Part shown: positions 22,801 through 32,170 of the stretch, piece after piece
Position numbering within the stretch: position 1 is the stretch's first letter
How the letters are laid out: each line of letters begins with the position of its first letter
Source: Anastrepha obliqua
Taxonomy: Eukaryota; Arthropoda; Insecta; Diptera; Tephritidae
Reading direction: 5' to 3'
Length of the DNA: 64,000 nt
Assembly (NCBI RefSeq): GCF_027943255.1
Contig: NC_072893.1
Span: 120,341,784-120,405,783, forward strand
Made by a program: the position numbers and the translations under genes
Notes under the pieces: model-generated
Databases searched by the model: none
Told to the model about the DNA's origin: nothing
The model's input: only the letters and a program-made list of their open reading frames with translations

Positions 22801-25800
22801 ATTGTTTTTTTGCTTCCGCGTCCGATTTCTTCTGAGCTGCAGCTGCTTGCTCAGCGCGTAATGACTCTAGCATCACTGCATCTGTGAGAAGTGCAGCTTT
22901 ACGTCGCTTCCGGCCTCGATTTGATGGTTTGCGCAGTGGAGCTTTAGGAAACGGCCGAATGTCCTCAATTGGAATTAATAGGTCGAGATTCGATCGATCT
23001 GGCTCTTGAACGGCATTCGATAAAACAGGCTCTTCATGGGCATTCAATGGACCAGTCTCTTGATGAGCAATCGATGGACCAGCCTCTTGATCTGGTTCGT
23101 CCTTGTACGGACGATCAGTTAGGAATGCTGGCGTGAAATCATCTTCCGAAAAAATGTCGCGATTAAATGGCCAAATGCCAGTTGATCTGAATCCAGCGAT
23201 GATATTCATGCTGGAAGCACCTTTCAACAAGGGTTCAGCTACCAGTTCAGCTATTCGGTCGATGGTAATAGGAATGCCGGAATGATTTAACATCCACGCC
23301 TTGCAGGAATGGTCAAAATAAGTTTTGACCGGCCCAAATACTCCTCTATCGAGAGGCTGCAAACGATGGCTGGTGTGCGGAGGTAGAGTTAATACTTCAA
23401 TATTATTATTCTTACAAAAGTCTAATCCAGCAATTGTCATGTGAGATTCGTGGTTATCCATGATGAGCAAAGTTTTTTCAGTACTGGATCGAATCGCATA
23501 ATTTTTGAAGTGCTTCAGCCATTCTAAAAATGTGTGGTTGTTCTGCCATCCCGAGCCGTTTGTTACTCCTCTTGCATTCGCAGTGCCGTGCAGTAAAAAC
23601 TTGTCCTGGAATTTTTTACTTACGCGTAATTTCTGACACGCTTCTATTGATGACGAGCACTTTCCTATCACGCGATCACGTAATGTTTCGAACGGAATTT
23701 TAAATTGTTTAGAGGCTGATCGAACACTAGAGCCATCTCGGACTGCCGCGATTGCGTTTTTTACGTCCTCTCACTTCGTTTCGGCGTTTTTCGCACATAA
23801 TTACGCACCATTTTGCTGCAAAAACAATTAAAATTTATTTTATTCAATTAAAAGTAGTGACCTATAATGCCCCCAGACGGCTGACCTATAGTGCCCCCAA
23901 GCACATGTTTTATATTAGTGTCGATATTTTTTTTTAAACAAAATTATCAAAAAACTAACACATTATTCGTGTTCAGCATTATTTTCTACGTAAAATAAAA
24001 CTCACCTGATAAATATTTAAAAAATAAAAAAATAAATAATTGGCGCGTACACTTCTGTTAGGTGTTTGGCCGAGCTCCTCCTCCTATTTGTGGTGTGCGT
24101 CTTGATGTTGTTCCACAAATGGAGGAGCCTACAGTTTCAAGCCGACTCCGAACGGCAGATATTTTTATGAGGAGCTTTTTCATGGCAGAAATACACTCGG
24201 AGGTTTGCCATTGCCTGCCGAGGGGCGTCCGCTATTAGAAAAATGTTTTTTTATTAATTTTGCTTTCACCGAGATTCGAACCAACGACCTCTCAGTGAAT
24301 TCCAAATGGTGATCACGCACCAACCCATTCGACTACGGCGGCCGCCTGACAAATATTTACATACATTAAATGCACTGCACCGTAGAATAAAAAAAATGCT
24401 ATGTCGGAGAAAAGCTCACAAAAAACTAAACGACGCCAGTGCGACGAAACCCCACCTACCTATTGTGCCCCCATACCCATCTTACCCCATTCTACTCTAT
24501 TATTTAATTTCCTGCTAGTCGTGACTATTTCCGAAAAACAACAATTATTTTTTACGATTAGCACACGATTTAAATGTTTTATTCCCTGCGTTGTTTTTTT
24601 AAGAAACCATGGTAAATCCCCTTCAATGACTCACTAATTCTTGTGTGTCGCAACCAACTTAAAACCCAAGAACCGAATGGTGTTAGTAGATGACTTCAGA
24701 GCAAGTGAGTGATGAGTTGAATTTAGCTCGCAAGTGGAGCAGGTGATAGCTTCTACACAAACAGGCTATGCATTTGACACAACAAGCTTAGACGTGTCTG
24801 ACTGGTCAACCATTGAGTCACAATCTCGAACAAAAATTATTTCGTATGGCATTTCCCATTTCCACTCAAATATGTGAGCCTGCTCCTTTTTATAAAGAAA
24901 AAAAAAAGTTTAGACAAATCATCGTGTCCAGTTATAAAGGCAACCAATAATGGCTGTGCTCGCGTACACAAGGTGTAAACGACGCAGAGTGATGCCCCAT
25001 TGAGTAACCAATAACAGAGTCACAATCACTAGATTTTTGGCAAATGGGCATATTTCATACGCTCATCATACGGTCGGTCGCAAGAATAACGAACTGACAC
25101 GATGAAACAACGATCTACGATACTACGGAACGGAACGGTGGGGAGAATTCATATATTATCTATGATTCATATACATGGGGTACTCATTAGTTTGATAGTG
25201 TCAGTTGAGACGGGCGTACGTTTATGTTGGTGAGTGTGAGCACCATGAGTAAATACCGTACACTGGTTCAGTGCTTACACACAAAGGCAAATCGGCAACG
25301 CACTTGCTTCGTGTCGCATTCTTTTTGTGTATACAAGCAAAGACATCGTTCTCGCCAATTACAACTCGTCACGATGTTATTCTTGCGACCGACCGTATGA
25401 TGAGCGTATGAAATATGCCCATTTGCCAAAAATTTAGTGATTGTGCCCAGAGCCGAATAACGGTCTGTTACAAGGATAATAGATACCAAGTTTGCTCGTT
25501 AGGTATTATGAAAAAAAAAATTGTTTGAGTGGAACTTTGGATTCTACGTCATTCGTTTTGTGTTTCACAAAATTTAGCTTTAACTTAGTGAATGACGTCG
25601 GCATATCTGTCAAATTCGTTCAGAGCCGAATAACGGTCTGCTAGGTAGTACGCCTCTAAAAATCTTTTCACCATGGGTCTGTTAAACAGCTCTTTTTACC
25701 ATGAATAACAAACCTTCTCGTGCGTTTCTGCTATGACAAGATTCTCACAAACTCTGTCGTACCGAGACATCATGGAACCGTAGGTCCCTCCATTTATTGA

Positions 25801-27027
25801 ACAACATTGAGATGCATACCAAAAATTGGCGGAACTTGGTAAAACACGTAACAAAGGATGTATAAGCCAACGAAATATGTATTTAATATAAATCCCGTTC
25901 GGCCGTAGCCGTATGCGTTGGTGCGTGACTAACATTTGGAGGTGCACAGTTTCGAGTCTCCCTGCATGAAACACCAAATAATAGAAAAAGCGGACGTCCT
26001 TCGGCAGCCAATGGCAAACCTCCGATTATATTTGAAAAGGCTTCTCATAAAAAACCTTTTGACGTTCGGAGTCGGCTTAAAACTGTTCCATTTGTGGGAC
26101 AACATAGAGATGCGCACCACAAATCGGAGGAGGAGCTCGGCTAAACACCCAATAAAGAGTGTAAGCGCCAATTGTAACTACCAAAATTACCAAAAACTCC
26201 ATAAGTCCTGAAGTGAGCTTGTCTTGATTTTTTTCGCACGGTACCTTAATACCGCATCGAGTATTGTTTCATTACAGATGCTTCTGTTCGACCCCTAGAC
26301 CACTTTAGCTTGTATAAATTTAATAAAAACTTGCCTGTGCGCCCACGATACCATTGCCGCCATAGAACCTCTTGGCGTACATGTGCATAGAGCCGCCCTT
26401 ACCGCGCTGACAACCGCACTCGCGCCCAGCCAGTTCTCCGAGTATTCCCAGTGGCGGGATGCCCATCACATAACACCACCCATGGCAACGATAGGCCGTT
26501 ATGAGATGATCTGTTGGTCGCATCGCAGAATGTATGCCTATTTTTTATGTATTTTTTTTTTTAGTTAATAAAACTAATGCGCTTTAAATACCGATATTGC
26601 TGGTTTACCTACCCACACAGACGGCTTCCTGGCCGGTATAGAGATGACAAAAGCCACGTACAATTTTTTCCTTGTACATGGCATTCGCAACTGTTTCTAA
26701 ACGTCGTATTATAACCATTTTTTTATACATATCTTGCACCAGTGCCTTATCGATAGTAATGGAATCAGGGGGAGATGTTTCCAGGCGTATGCATTTATAA
26801 GCCTACAAAAATGTAATTCCTTTGTTCAATCAACTCTCAAATAATCGCGTAATATCAGCCGTACGTACATTTTTTAAATCTATCGACGCCTCGGTGGCAT
26901 AGTTGTGGGTGATTTGTGTTGTTTGCTTTGGAAATTCTTTGACAAGCCAACGAAAAAGTCGAGAATTATACGACCAACGTCCGAGCGAAGATTCGCTGAT
27001 TTGTGCACGCACTGCAGTCGCCAACAT
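10839..27027 (-). CDS. Pyruvate dehydrogenase E1 component subunit alpha, diverged paralogue
   Basis: Predicted 461-aa mitochondrial E1-alpha, one half of the thiamine-diphosphate decarboxylase of the pyruvate dehydrogenase complex. Exons (minus): 27027-26869, 26802-26613, 26537-26335, 21972-21801, 11571-11249, 11177-10839; all phases agree and there is no stop. The N-terminus ([20 protein letters not shown]) suits a transit peptide. The ThDP motif GDG (209-211) to NN (238-239) is intact, and the phosphorylation loop [13 protein letters not shown] is present. Site 3 reads GTK instead of GTS. The last 112 residues diverge and end in a Lys/Glu-rich tail ([15 protein letters not shown]), about 50 residues longer than in Pdha. 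Intron 3 starts with GC (CAG/GCAAGT). Introns 4 and 5 are 4.4 and 10.2 kb and full of transposons. Drosophila also has a second E1-alpha gene (CG7024); orthology and testis bias are inference. Confidence 0.9.
12744..13226 (+). CDS. Gene-like ORF inside the Helitron (possible captured gene fragment)
   Basis: I do not recognise this protein. The open frame is 160 aa, or 135 aa if a 75-bp intron with good borders is removed (donor AAG/GTAATAAG at 12976, acceptor TTTTTTCAG ending at 13050). Removing it restores a smooth reading, [13 protein letters not shown]. The remainder ([17 protein letters not shown], then [20 protein letters not shown]) looks like ordinary cellular protein, not transposase. 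An AATAAA-like signal follows the stop near 13274. It resembles the last two exons of a gene carried by the Helitron. Because the intron length is a multiple of three, splicing is not proven. Confidence 0.35.
   Translation: MYQGALVKVLSIYENNVSIQLSNAFFDQFYMEMNAFANDVFGYEQMLESNEKGKKREMIKKILGKFKMNGASLEKFKGNKNIHKIKLEFEFLDLFCLFLIFSEVHHTTTHSNSDFEILLELVIDNFVTIMVNGNLRVSDPAYYLPYQLFMEHMDQMNTKK
13480..14060. repeat. Degenerate ~140-190 bp tandem repeats in the Helitron
   Basis: The phrase ggtgtttttc recurs at about 13490, 13629 and 13819, with a variant near 13994. Each is followed by an A/T-rich tract and (gt)atgaaattttttcaa. Spacings of about 139, 190 and 175 bases indicate imperfect tandem units. Confidence 0.5.
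13981..14781 (+). pseudogene. Helitron PIF1-like helicase C-terminal fragment
   Basis: Three consecutive open pieces read like the C-terminal half of a Helitron helicase: [14 protein letters not shown], then [20 protein letters not shown] with GTRLAVKKL, then [20 protein letters not shown] and [16 protein letters not shown]. Stops at 14163 and 14518 break the frame. The AQGQS-VACSR motifs are typical of the PIF1/RecD C-terminal region. The upstream Walker motifs are absent, so the gene is a remnant. Confidence 0.7.
16302..17366. mobile_element. Element nested in the hAT (cacgtca-ended repeat family)
   Basis: The right end, ttataagacgttatcacgtca at 17346-17366, matches the family at 9340-9775. 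The left side near 16302-16360 holds the related inverted motif acgtgacaacgtcataag. Inside are five tandem minirepeats of the type gcaaggtaacgacaaatga (17228-17310) and the shared block at 17127-17227. It splits the hAT transposase between its central and C-terminal parts. The left boundary is approximate and no TSD was established. Confidence 0.5.
16732..17093 (+). mobile_element. hAT-type MITE, innermost nested insertion
   Basis: TIRs cagtgctgtcca (16732) and tggacagcactg (ending 17093) are flanked by perfect 8-bp duplications atttatat (16724-16731 and 17094-17101). The uninterrupted target is seen in the copy at 9528-9775 (gtgaatttatatatgtaca), which confirms the insertion. Inside, an open frame from 16825 still encodes a BED/C2H2-like finger ([20 protein letters not shown]), so this is a deletion derivative of an autonomous hAT. 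Confidence 0.8.
19400..20985 (-). pseudogene. RTE-like non-LTR retrotransposon fragments
   Basis: On the minus strand a reverse transcriptase piece ([38 protein letters not shown]) at 20978-20637 is followed by [34 protein letters not shown] and [12 protein letters not shown] (20468-20034). Then comes a C-terminal stretch ([19 protein letters not shown]) interrupted by stops. A second, different C-terminal piece lies at 19713-19407 ([36 protein letters not shown]). At least two truncated LINE copies are joined. The upstream end is cut at the TTAA of the MITE at 20996. Confidence 0.7.
20996..21695. mobile_element. TTAA MITE (family 2), truncated copy
   Basis: It begins with TTAA (20992-20995) then gggggcagcctggtttatga. 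It matches the full-length copy at 44147-44893 in inverted orientation along nearly its whole length; for example tgtccggtcacagcgtaact appears in both. The far TIR is replaced by unrelated sequence after about 21695. It lies about 100 bp from exon 4 of the Pdha paralogue. Confidence 0.75.
22730..23811 (-). pseudogene. pogo transposase, internally deleted
   Basis: The start reads [16 protein letters not shown], then after a one-base frameshift the pipsqueak-type HTH continues ([31 protein letters not shown]). It joins directly to [17 protein letters not shown] and the DDE domain: LIMDNHESH (second Asp) and [20 protein letters not shown]. The CENP-B-type HTH and the first catalytic Asp are missing between the two parts. 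The 313-aa ORF 22730-23671 also carries a long charged, alanine-rich C-terminal tail. The family is DDE_1 (pogo). Confidence 0.8.
24020..24344 (-). mobile_element. tRNA-derived SINE, full length
   Basis: Near-perfect 15-bp target duplications flank it: cctgataaatattta (24005-24019) and cctgacaaatattta (24345-24359). The minus-strand head has tRNA-like RNA polymerase III promoter boxes: an A-box region gtagtcgaatgggttgg and B-box ggttcgaatc, about 45 bases apart. The body contains the blocks seen in other copies (ctccgagtgtatttctgcca; cggagtcggcttgaaact; aggaggaggagctcggccaa). Related copies lie at 25909-26175 and 36640-36835, with a fragment at 1210-1350. Confidence 0.8.
25021..25445. mobile_element. 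Foldback element with 70-bp inverted repeats
   Basis: The left arm (25021-25090, starting cacaatcactagatttttgg) and right arm (25376-25445) are inverted copies with about one mismatch. The middle includes about 160 bp related to the shorter foldback at 36075-36259 (acacgatgaaacaacg; gggcgtacg; gtgtgagcaccat). No coding sequence is present. The TSD is unclear. Confidence 0.75.
25909..26175 (+). mobile_element. tRNA-derived SINE, plus-strand copy
   Basis: The head gccgtagccgtatgcgttgg, with B-box-like agtttcgagtc about 40 bases later, is followed by the SINE body (ggcaatggcaaacctcc-like, gttcggagtcggcttaaaac, ggaggaggagctcggctaaa). It is older than the 24.0 kb copy, judging by several substitutions. 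A further partial copy of the body lies just upstream (about 25725-25905). Confidence 0.65.
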
Positions 27028-27789
27028 TTTCCAACTGGAAGCGTTTATTAAAGCTTTAATATATTTTGAATAAATTTTCTTGATATATTGTGTGGACCGT
27101 TTTGAAGGTAAGTATATACAAAAATATTATAATTGAAAAGTATTTCGAAAAACAAAAAAATGTGTTTGATAATAGAGCGAAATTGCCAACCCATCTCTTT
27201 ATATTCTTAATTTTTTTTCTTTTTTGCTAATTTTTTCATTTTTATAATTTACTTAAGCATTGTGTAGTTTCGATGATCGATGATCGGAAGGCAGCTGAGT
27301 TAAGCTTCGCGCATAATGCGGATGTTTCTCTAACTTGATTCGGCTTTAGTAAGCCGTAGGTTTAGTAGATCTCGTCAAGGTTCGGTGAAAAAAGATCTAC
27401 ATTGCTAATCCTTCTTGACCGTTGCTCTATGCGCGGCGCAAAGGGTATCATCACTGGAAGCTGTCTTATGCGGACGCACGGCAAGCGAATGGACTTTATT
27501 TCAAATTACTTACATCGTAGCTGCAGAGATGAGGAGCACATAGAGTGCGTCTCCACCATAGCAAGTTTTCATTCGAATGCCTACAAGACTTGGAGTCAGT
27601 GCACATTCTGAACAGCATCCACCAAAACCTAACCTACCCTTCAGTTATGTGTTGTTAGCACCAGATTAGGTTAGGTTAGACTTGGTTGATCCTGTAGATC
27701 GTTAGTACTAACTTTCTAAGAAAGCCTGCTCAAAACATTTCTGATTGTAATTTCAAGATGGGCATTTATAATCAGAATAATTGCGTCGA

Positions 27790-28865
27790 TAAATGTCATT
27801 GATGGCCTGTGCGTCAAATTGAACGTCTACCTCACCGACTTTTCCCGCTTTTCCACTGCAAGGAATCTCCAACTTTCCCCCACAAAGTCCATGGCGAGGG
27901 CCCACCTGGACAAAGGAGGTCAAACTGCAACTCAAAGTAAAAGTCGATGACTCACCAATTCCGACTGTTAACAATCCCAAAATTTTGGGTGTGGCCTTCG
28001 ACAGTTTGCTCTCCTTACCTGCGCACACAACCGCAATTGCCACTAAAGTCCATAATCGCAACAAAGTCCTCAAGTCGCTTGCCGGTAGCACTTGGGGCAA
28101 AGGCAAAGAAATGTTGTTTAAAGCAATAGGTTGTAAGCTACGCTGCGCCTGTCTGGTTGCCTGGAACTAGTGACACGCAGTGGATAAAGCTCCAGACTTG
28201 TCAAAACCCTGCTATTCGGACAGCGACGAGTTGCCTCCTGACTTCTCCTCTTCAACACCTTCACAACGTGGCACAGATGCTGCCTGTAATGGAACTCAAT
28301 AAACTGCTCAGCAAGCAGTTTCTGATAGGGTGCTACCACAGGTTTCACCCTTGCAGATACCAGCTTGAGCCAAAGGGAGGCGACTCTCAGGCACGTCACG
28401 AGACACCTCCTCCTTATGCCGACGAGATTCAGGACGAAACTAATATACATTTACTGGACCAGACAGTGTTTAGACAGACAATAAACGGCATTCATCAAGA
28501 GACCGTCACCACCTTTCTAAGCTCCCGGCCACCGATCGCCGTAATCGGAGTCCAACCACCACCTACAGCAGATGAAGAGCTCCAGCTTCCCCGTGAGACC
28601 CGTGTAAAACTGGCTCAATTACGTTCTGGAAATTATAGCATATCCAGAATTGACATACCAAACATTTGTCCTACATATGAAGGCACCCCGCACGGCACTA
28701 ACCACCTTTTCACATGCTTCTTCAAACCCACTCATCTAACACGCCTCTCCCTCTGGACCCAACCTGTCGAAACTGCATGTTTCATGGGCCTACCTTTAGA
28801 TGAGCTAGACGAAGACGACCGGTGATACACACTACACTGACAGGGCTTGTATTACTGCTACAACA
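27790..28865 (+). pseudogene. Jockey-like LINE, 5'-truncated 3' fragment
   Basis: This corresponds to the 3' third of the LINE at 59247-62320, starting downstream of the YADD motif and ending with a ctacaacaacaac tail. Recognisable peptides include QTCQNPAIRTATSCLL, VIGVQPPPTADEELQLPRET and THLTRLSLWTQPVETACF. Small deletions and frameshifts put the reading into at least three frames. It lies between the two Pdha genes. Confidence 0.75.
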
Positions 28866-29829
28866 ACAACATAATCAGAATAACGCGGAAAGTTAGTTTT
28901 TTTTAGCAGTTACACCTCGGCAGACCTTCAAAAATTTATTTTAATTAAACTATTTCCCATTAGAAGCGAGCATAAAAGCTATTGCGTGTTTCATTACTTT
29001 GTCAAAATCAATACCACAAATCGGAAAAGAGGGTCGGTCTAAACACCCGTCGAGGATATTTCATTGTACTGCTACTTTTTTGTTTTTTATCCAAGTGTCC
29101 AGTGCAATGAGTAAATGGCCCCCAAGCGAGCTAAGATGCTAGCTATCGCAAGCGGCACTAATAAATCGAGGAAACACATTAATGCGTTCACTTATTATTA
29201 CCTCTTCAGAGAGCCAAATCATCACCAAGACTTTGTCTAATCGAGTTTTCACTTTCATGTAACTTAAAAAGAATTTTAAGGACGTTTTTCAATATTTTAT
29301 CTCAGAGGCTCCCGACCGGTGGCGGATTATTGCCAATAAAGCCGTCAACAAACTGATGACTGATATTTTATTTACTGTTCTCTTCGCAGCGCAAATATTT
29401 TGTTGTCTGACTGCTGATTTTATCTCGTGAAAAATAATCGCATTTCTACGTCATTCGTTTCTACGGTACTAAAATGAACCGGATTTATGTCTATCCAGCC
29501 ACGGACGGCTCCCATAATAGCACTTAAGTTGGGTATGATATGCTGTTACAACAAGAACTAGCACCTTCCCAAATCATACGCAGCACATCGGACATTTCTA
29601 AAATTTTTAGACCTTTTATTGATGAGTCTTTAAAACATACGAAAATCTCGTTGGTACAAATGAAATGGATTTATTTGGGGGCTTTGGGAGTGTTGGTATT
29701 TGGCCGAGCTACACCGACACAATTTTTTTTTTTTTTACTTAGAGCCGACTGATGTAAGATCACGAACCCATTTATATCCGCTGCGATATCCCAATTCCAT
29801 ACCGAAACCAAAGAAAAACCTACAAAACT
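28866..29829. other. Intergenic stretch without recognisable gene
   Basis: A short SINE-body echo (gtcggtctaaacacccgtcg) lies near 29034. The rest shows no coding similarity. A homopolymer-rich block begins around 29720. Confidence 0.4.
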
Positions 29830-30720
29830 ATACAAAAAAATGTTTACATAAAAAAAATTCAAAGTTAATAATCTAATGCTGGGTTTTTAATTTTTTTTTT
29901 GCATTTCAAAATAAAAGTTTAATGTAAAAATATATAAAAAATCCGAGTAATTTCTTATAAATACTTAAACATTTTTTTTAAAAGGTGAAAAATTTATTTA
30001 TTTTTTTTTTTTTAATTTCAATAAGAAAACAAATCTTTTAATAAATAAACGCCCCTTATACATTTTGCTGGAATGTGAAAAAAGTTAAAAGTAAAAGGCA
30101 AGAAATTCTTCGAAAATTTATTTTACAAATAGCAAATTTATTTTATAATTTATTAATATCCCAATTACATACCCAAGCCAAAAAAAAAACAATAAAAAAA
30201 TGTTTACATAAAGAAAATTTCAGAATTAATAATCTAACGCTGGGTTTTTAATTTTTTTTGTATTTTAAAGTATAATGTAAAATAAAATTTTAATGTAAAA
30301 ATACAAAAAAAAAATCTGAGTAAATTCTTATACCTAGAAATTTTTTTAAAGCACAATAAAAAAATTTTTACATAAAGAAAAATTCAAAATTAGTAATCTA
30401 ACGCTGAGTAAAAAACAAATCTAAGTAAATTCTTAACTTTGAATTTTTTTTTTTAAACAATATAAAAAAAGGCTGAGTAAATTCTTATACATACTTAGAA
30501 ATATTTTTCAAAAGGTGAAAAAACAGAATTTCTTGGGGTTTCAATAAGAGAAATAATAAAATAAGTCTTTTCACAAATAAATAAATTTCTGAAATGTGAA
30601 AAAAGTTGGAAGCAAAAGGCGAGAAATTCCTGCAAAATTTATGTAACAAATGAATATTTAATTATTATTTATAATGTAAATAAATTTTTAAATAAATAAA
30701 TGAATTTATAAAACGTTGAA
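29830..30720. repeat. Degenerate tandem AT-rich repeats
   Basis: The phrases atgtttacataaa...attcaa, taatctaa(c/t)gctgggtt and gagtaa(at)ttctta recur at about 29840, 30205 and 30360 with decreasing completeness. The unit is a few hundred bases and strongly decayed. It lies in the intergenic space between the Pdha genes. Confidence 0.55.
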
Positions 30721-32170
30721 AACGCTTTATTTAATTATCAAAAAGACAAATTATGAAAAAGTTTTATACTTTATTTATTTATTTTTGTTTTTGTTTTTTT
30801 TTTTTTTGTTTTTACGGAACGATATATAAAACTGAAAACAGCTGAAAACCGGAAAAACTTTTCCATAAAAATTTTTTTTTTCTAATTTTTTTTGTTTTGT
30901 TTGTCAAAAAGTACTTTTACTGTAATCTTTTTTTTTAATGAATCCCCTGCACTTCAATTCTACTTTTTCGCCCACTTCCATAAAAGTGAGGTTATTTCGA
31001 AGTGTCACAAAATCTTTGATGTTTTGATATTTGATGGTTCAAAATAGTTTGAATTGTTTTATACTACTGAATTTGAAAATAAAATTGCACCAAAACTGCA
31101 AGATCAAATATGGGCCCATATGCGGTGAAAGATTAATGAAATGCAACTTCCGCAAAATGCTAAGTTTTCTAGCACATCTCCGAGCCGGAAGTTTGTTGTT
31201 ATTGTAGCAGCATAAACATTCCCCATACATGTGCGGGGAATGCTGCTGAAGTGACAGTACTTGGCCGGATATAAATAAACGGGTAACGTAGAACGACTGT
31301 CGTCGAAACGGAAGATTCAGTAACCTGACTCAGAGTTCATCAAAATATTCAGAGAACTCAGCTCATAAAAAAGTTTCTTATCAAAACCGTATTTAGGTTT
31401 CTTCGTGGTCACCTTGTTTCGACGAGTGCAGATCAAAGAGAAATACTGTTTGATGACATGATTTAAGGGCAAGTTATTTGCATGTGTAGTACTTTTACCA
31501 ATTCGTACTGCGTCTTATCCGATGGAAAAGCAATTATTTCTACTTGTTACCACACTGAAAATTAGTGCTCTGAAAAAAGAATCATTGAAACAACGTCAGG
31601 TTTTTATATACATTTTAGTTTTTTACTTTTATCAATTTAAGTATTTCAATTATAATGAACATTTTCTCAATAATGGCTACGCTGACACTTGCTTAAATTA
31701 TTCCTTCATGAACGTGATTTCGCTCATTTGATTGGTATTTAAAGTATATAAATAGATAATGATGTTAGTGGTTGTTGTCTTTTGTATTTACAAACAAAAT
31801 ATTAAAACAAAGCGAATTACTTTAGCTCTATTTTCTGCGTAAATCTGGTATTTTCAACAAAAAAAAAATATTTAAAAAAAAAATTAATTACTTTTAAATC
31901 TGGTGTTTTCAACAAATAAATATTAAAAAAAAATAAAAAATAGTTTTACTAGAATATCGCATTTTATTTCACTGTACTATGAAAAGCATGATTCTCCTAA
32001 TTTAATATTTATATACCAGTTTTTGCTGAGAATTGTTGTGTTTTGAGAATAATTTGAGTAATTTTGCTAGATTACGCTACACAATTTTTAATTGCAACCT
32101 ATAAGCAGACATTTGACTGTTTGCTTGTTTCTGTCGTTTTCGATATTCTGCTATTACAAATGCTGATGGC
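30721..32170. other. AT-rich spacer downstream of Pdha
   Basis: Apart from the hairpin-tail repeat at 31196-31305, this stretch shows only poly-A/T runs and short non-conserved frames. The part from 32170 downwards is the expected 3' UTR of Pdha. Confidence 0.4.
31196..31305 (-). repeat. Retroelement 3' tail with hairpin, copy B
   Basis: On the minus strand the order is a ccg block, ctgtcacttcagcagcattc, a hairpin with the same 8-bp stem as copies A and C but a different loop (gcacatgtat), then gctgctacaataacaacaaa. The same family is at 60-172, 47846-47958 and 51958-52045. Confidence 0.6.

Larger units (their letters stand above)
22377..24497 (-). mobile_element. pogo-type DNA transposon
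   Basis: TIRs gagtagaatggggtaagat (22377) and atcttaccccattctactc (ending 24497) are flanked by TA (22375-22376 and 24498-24499), the pogo/Tigger target. The transposase is on the minus strand. A SINE (24020-24344) has inserted between the right TIR and the gene. The element occupies intron 4 of the Pdha paralogue. Confidence 0.85.

Noticed and set aside
24260..24344. Possible tRNA gene on the minus strand
   Set aside because: A and B boxes are present, but the segment is the head of a SINE with a long body and target duplications; no tRNA cloverleaf is evident.
10839..27027. Pdha paralogue as a pseudogene
   Set aside because: Six exons join in phase with no stops, catalytic motifs are intact and splice sites are usable; only intron size and one GC donor are unusual.
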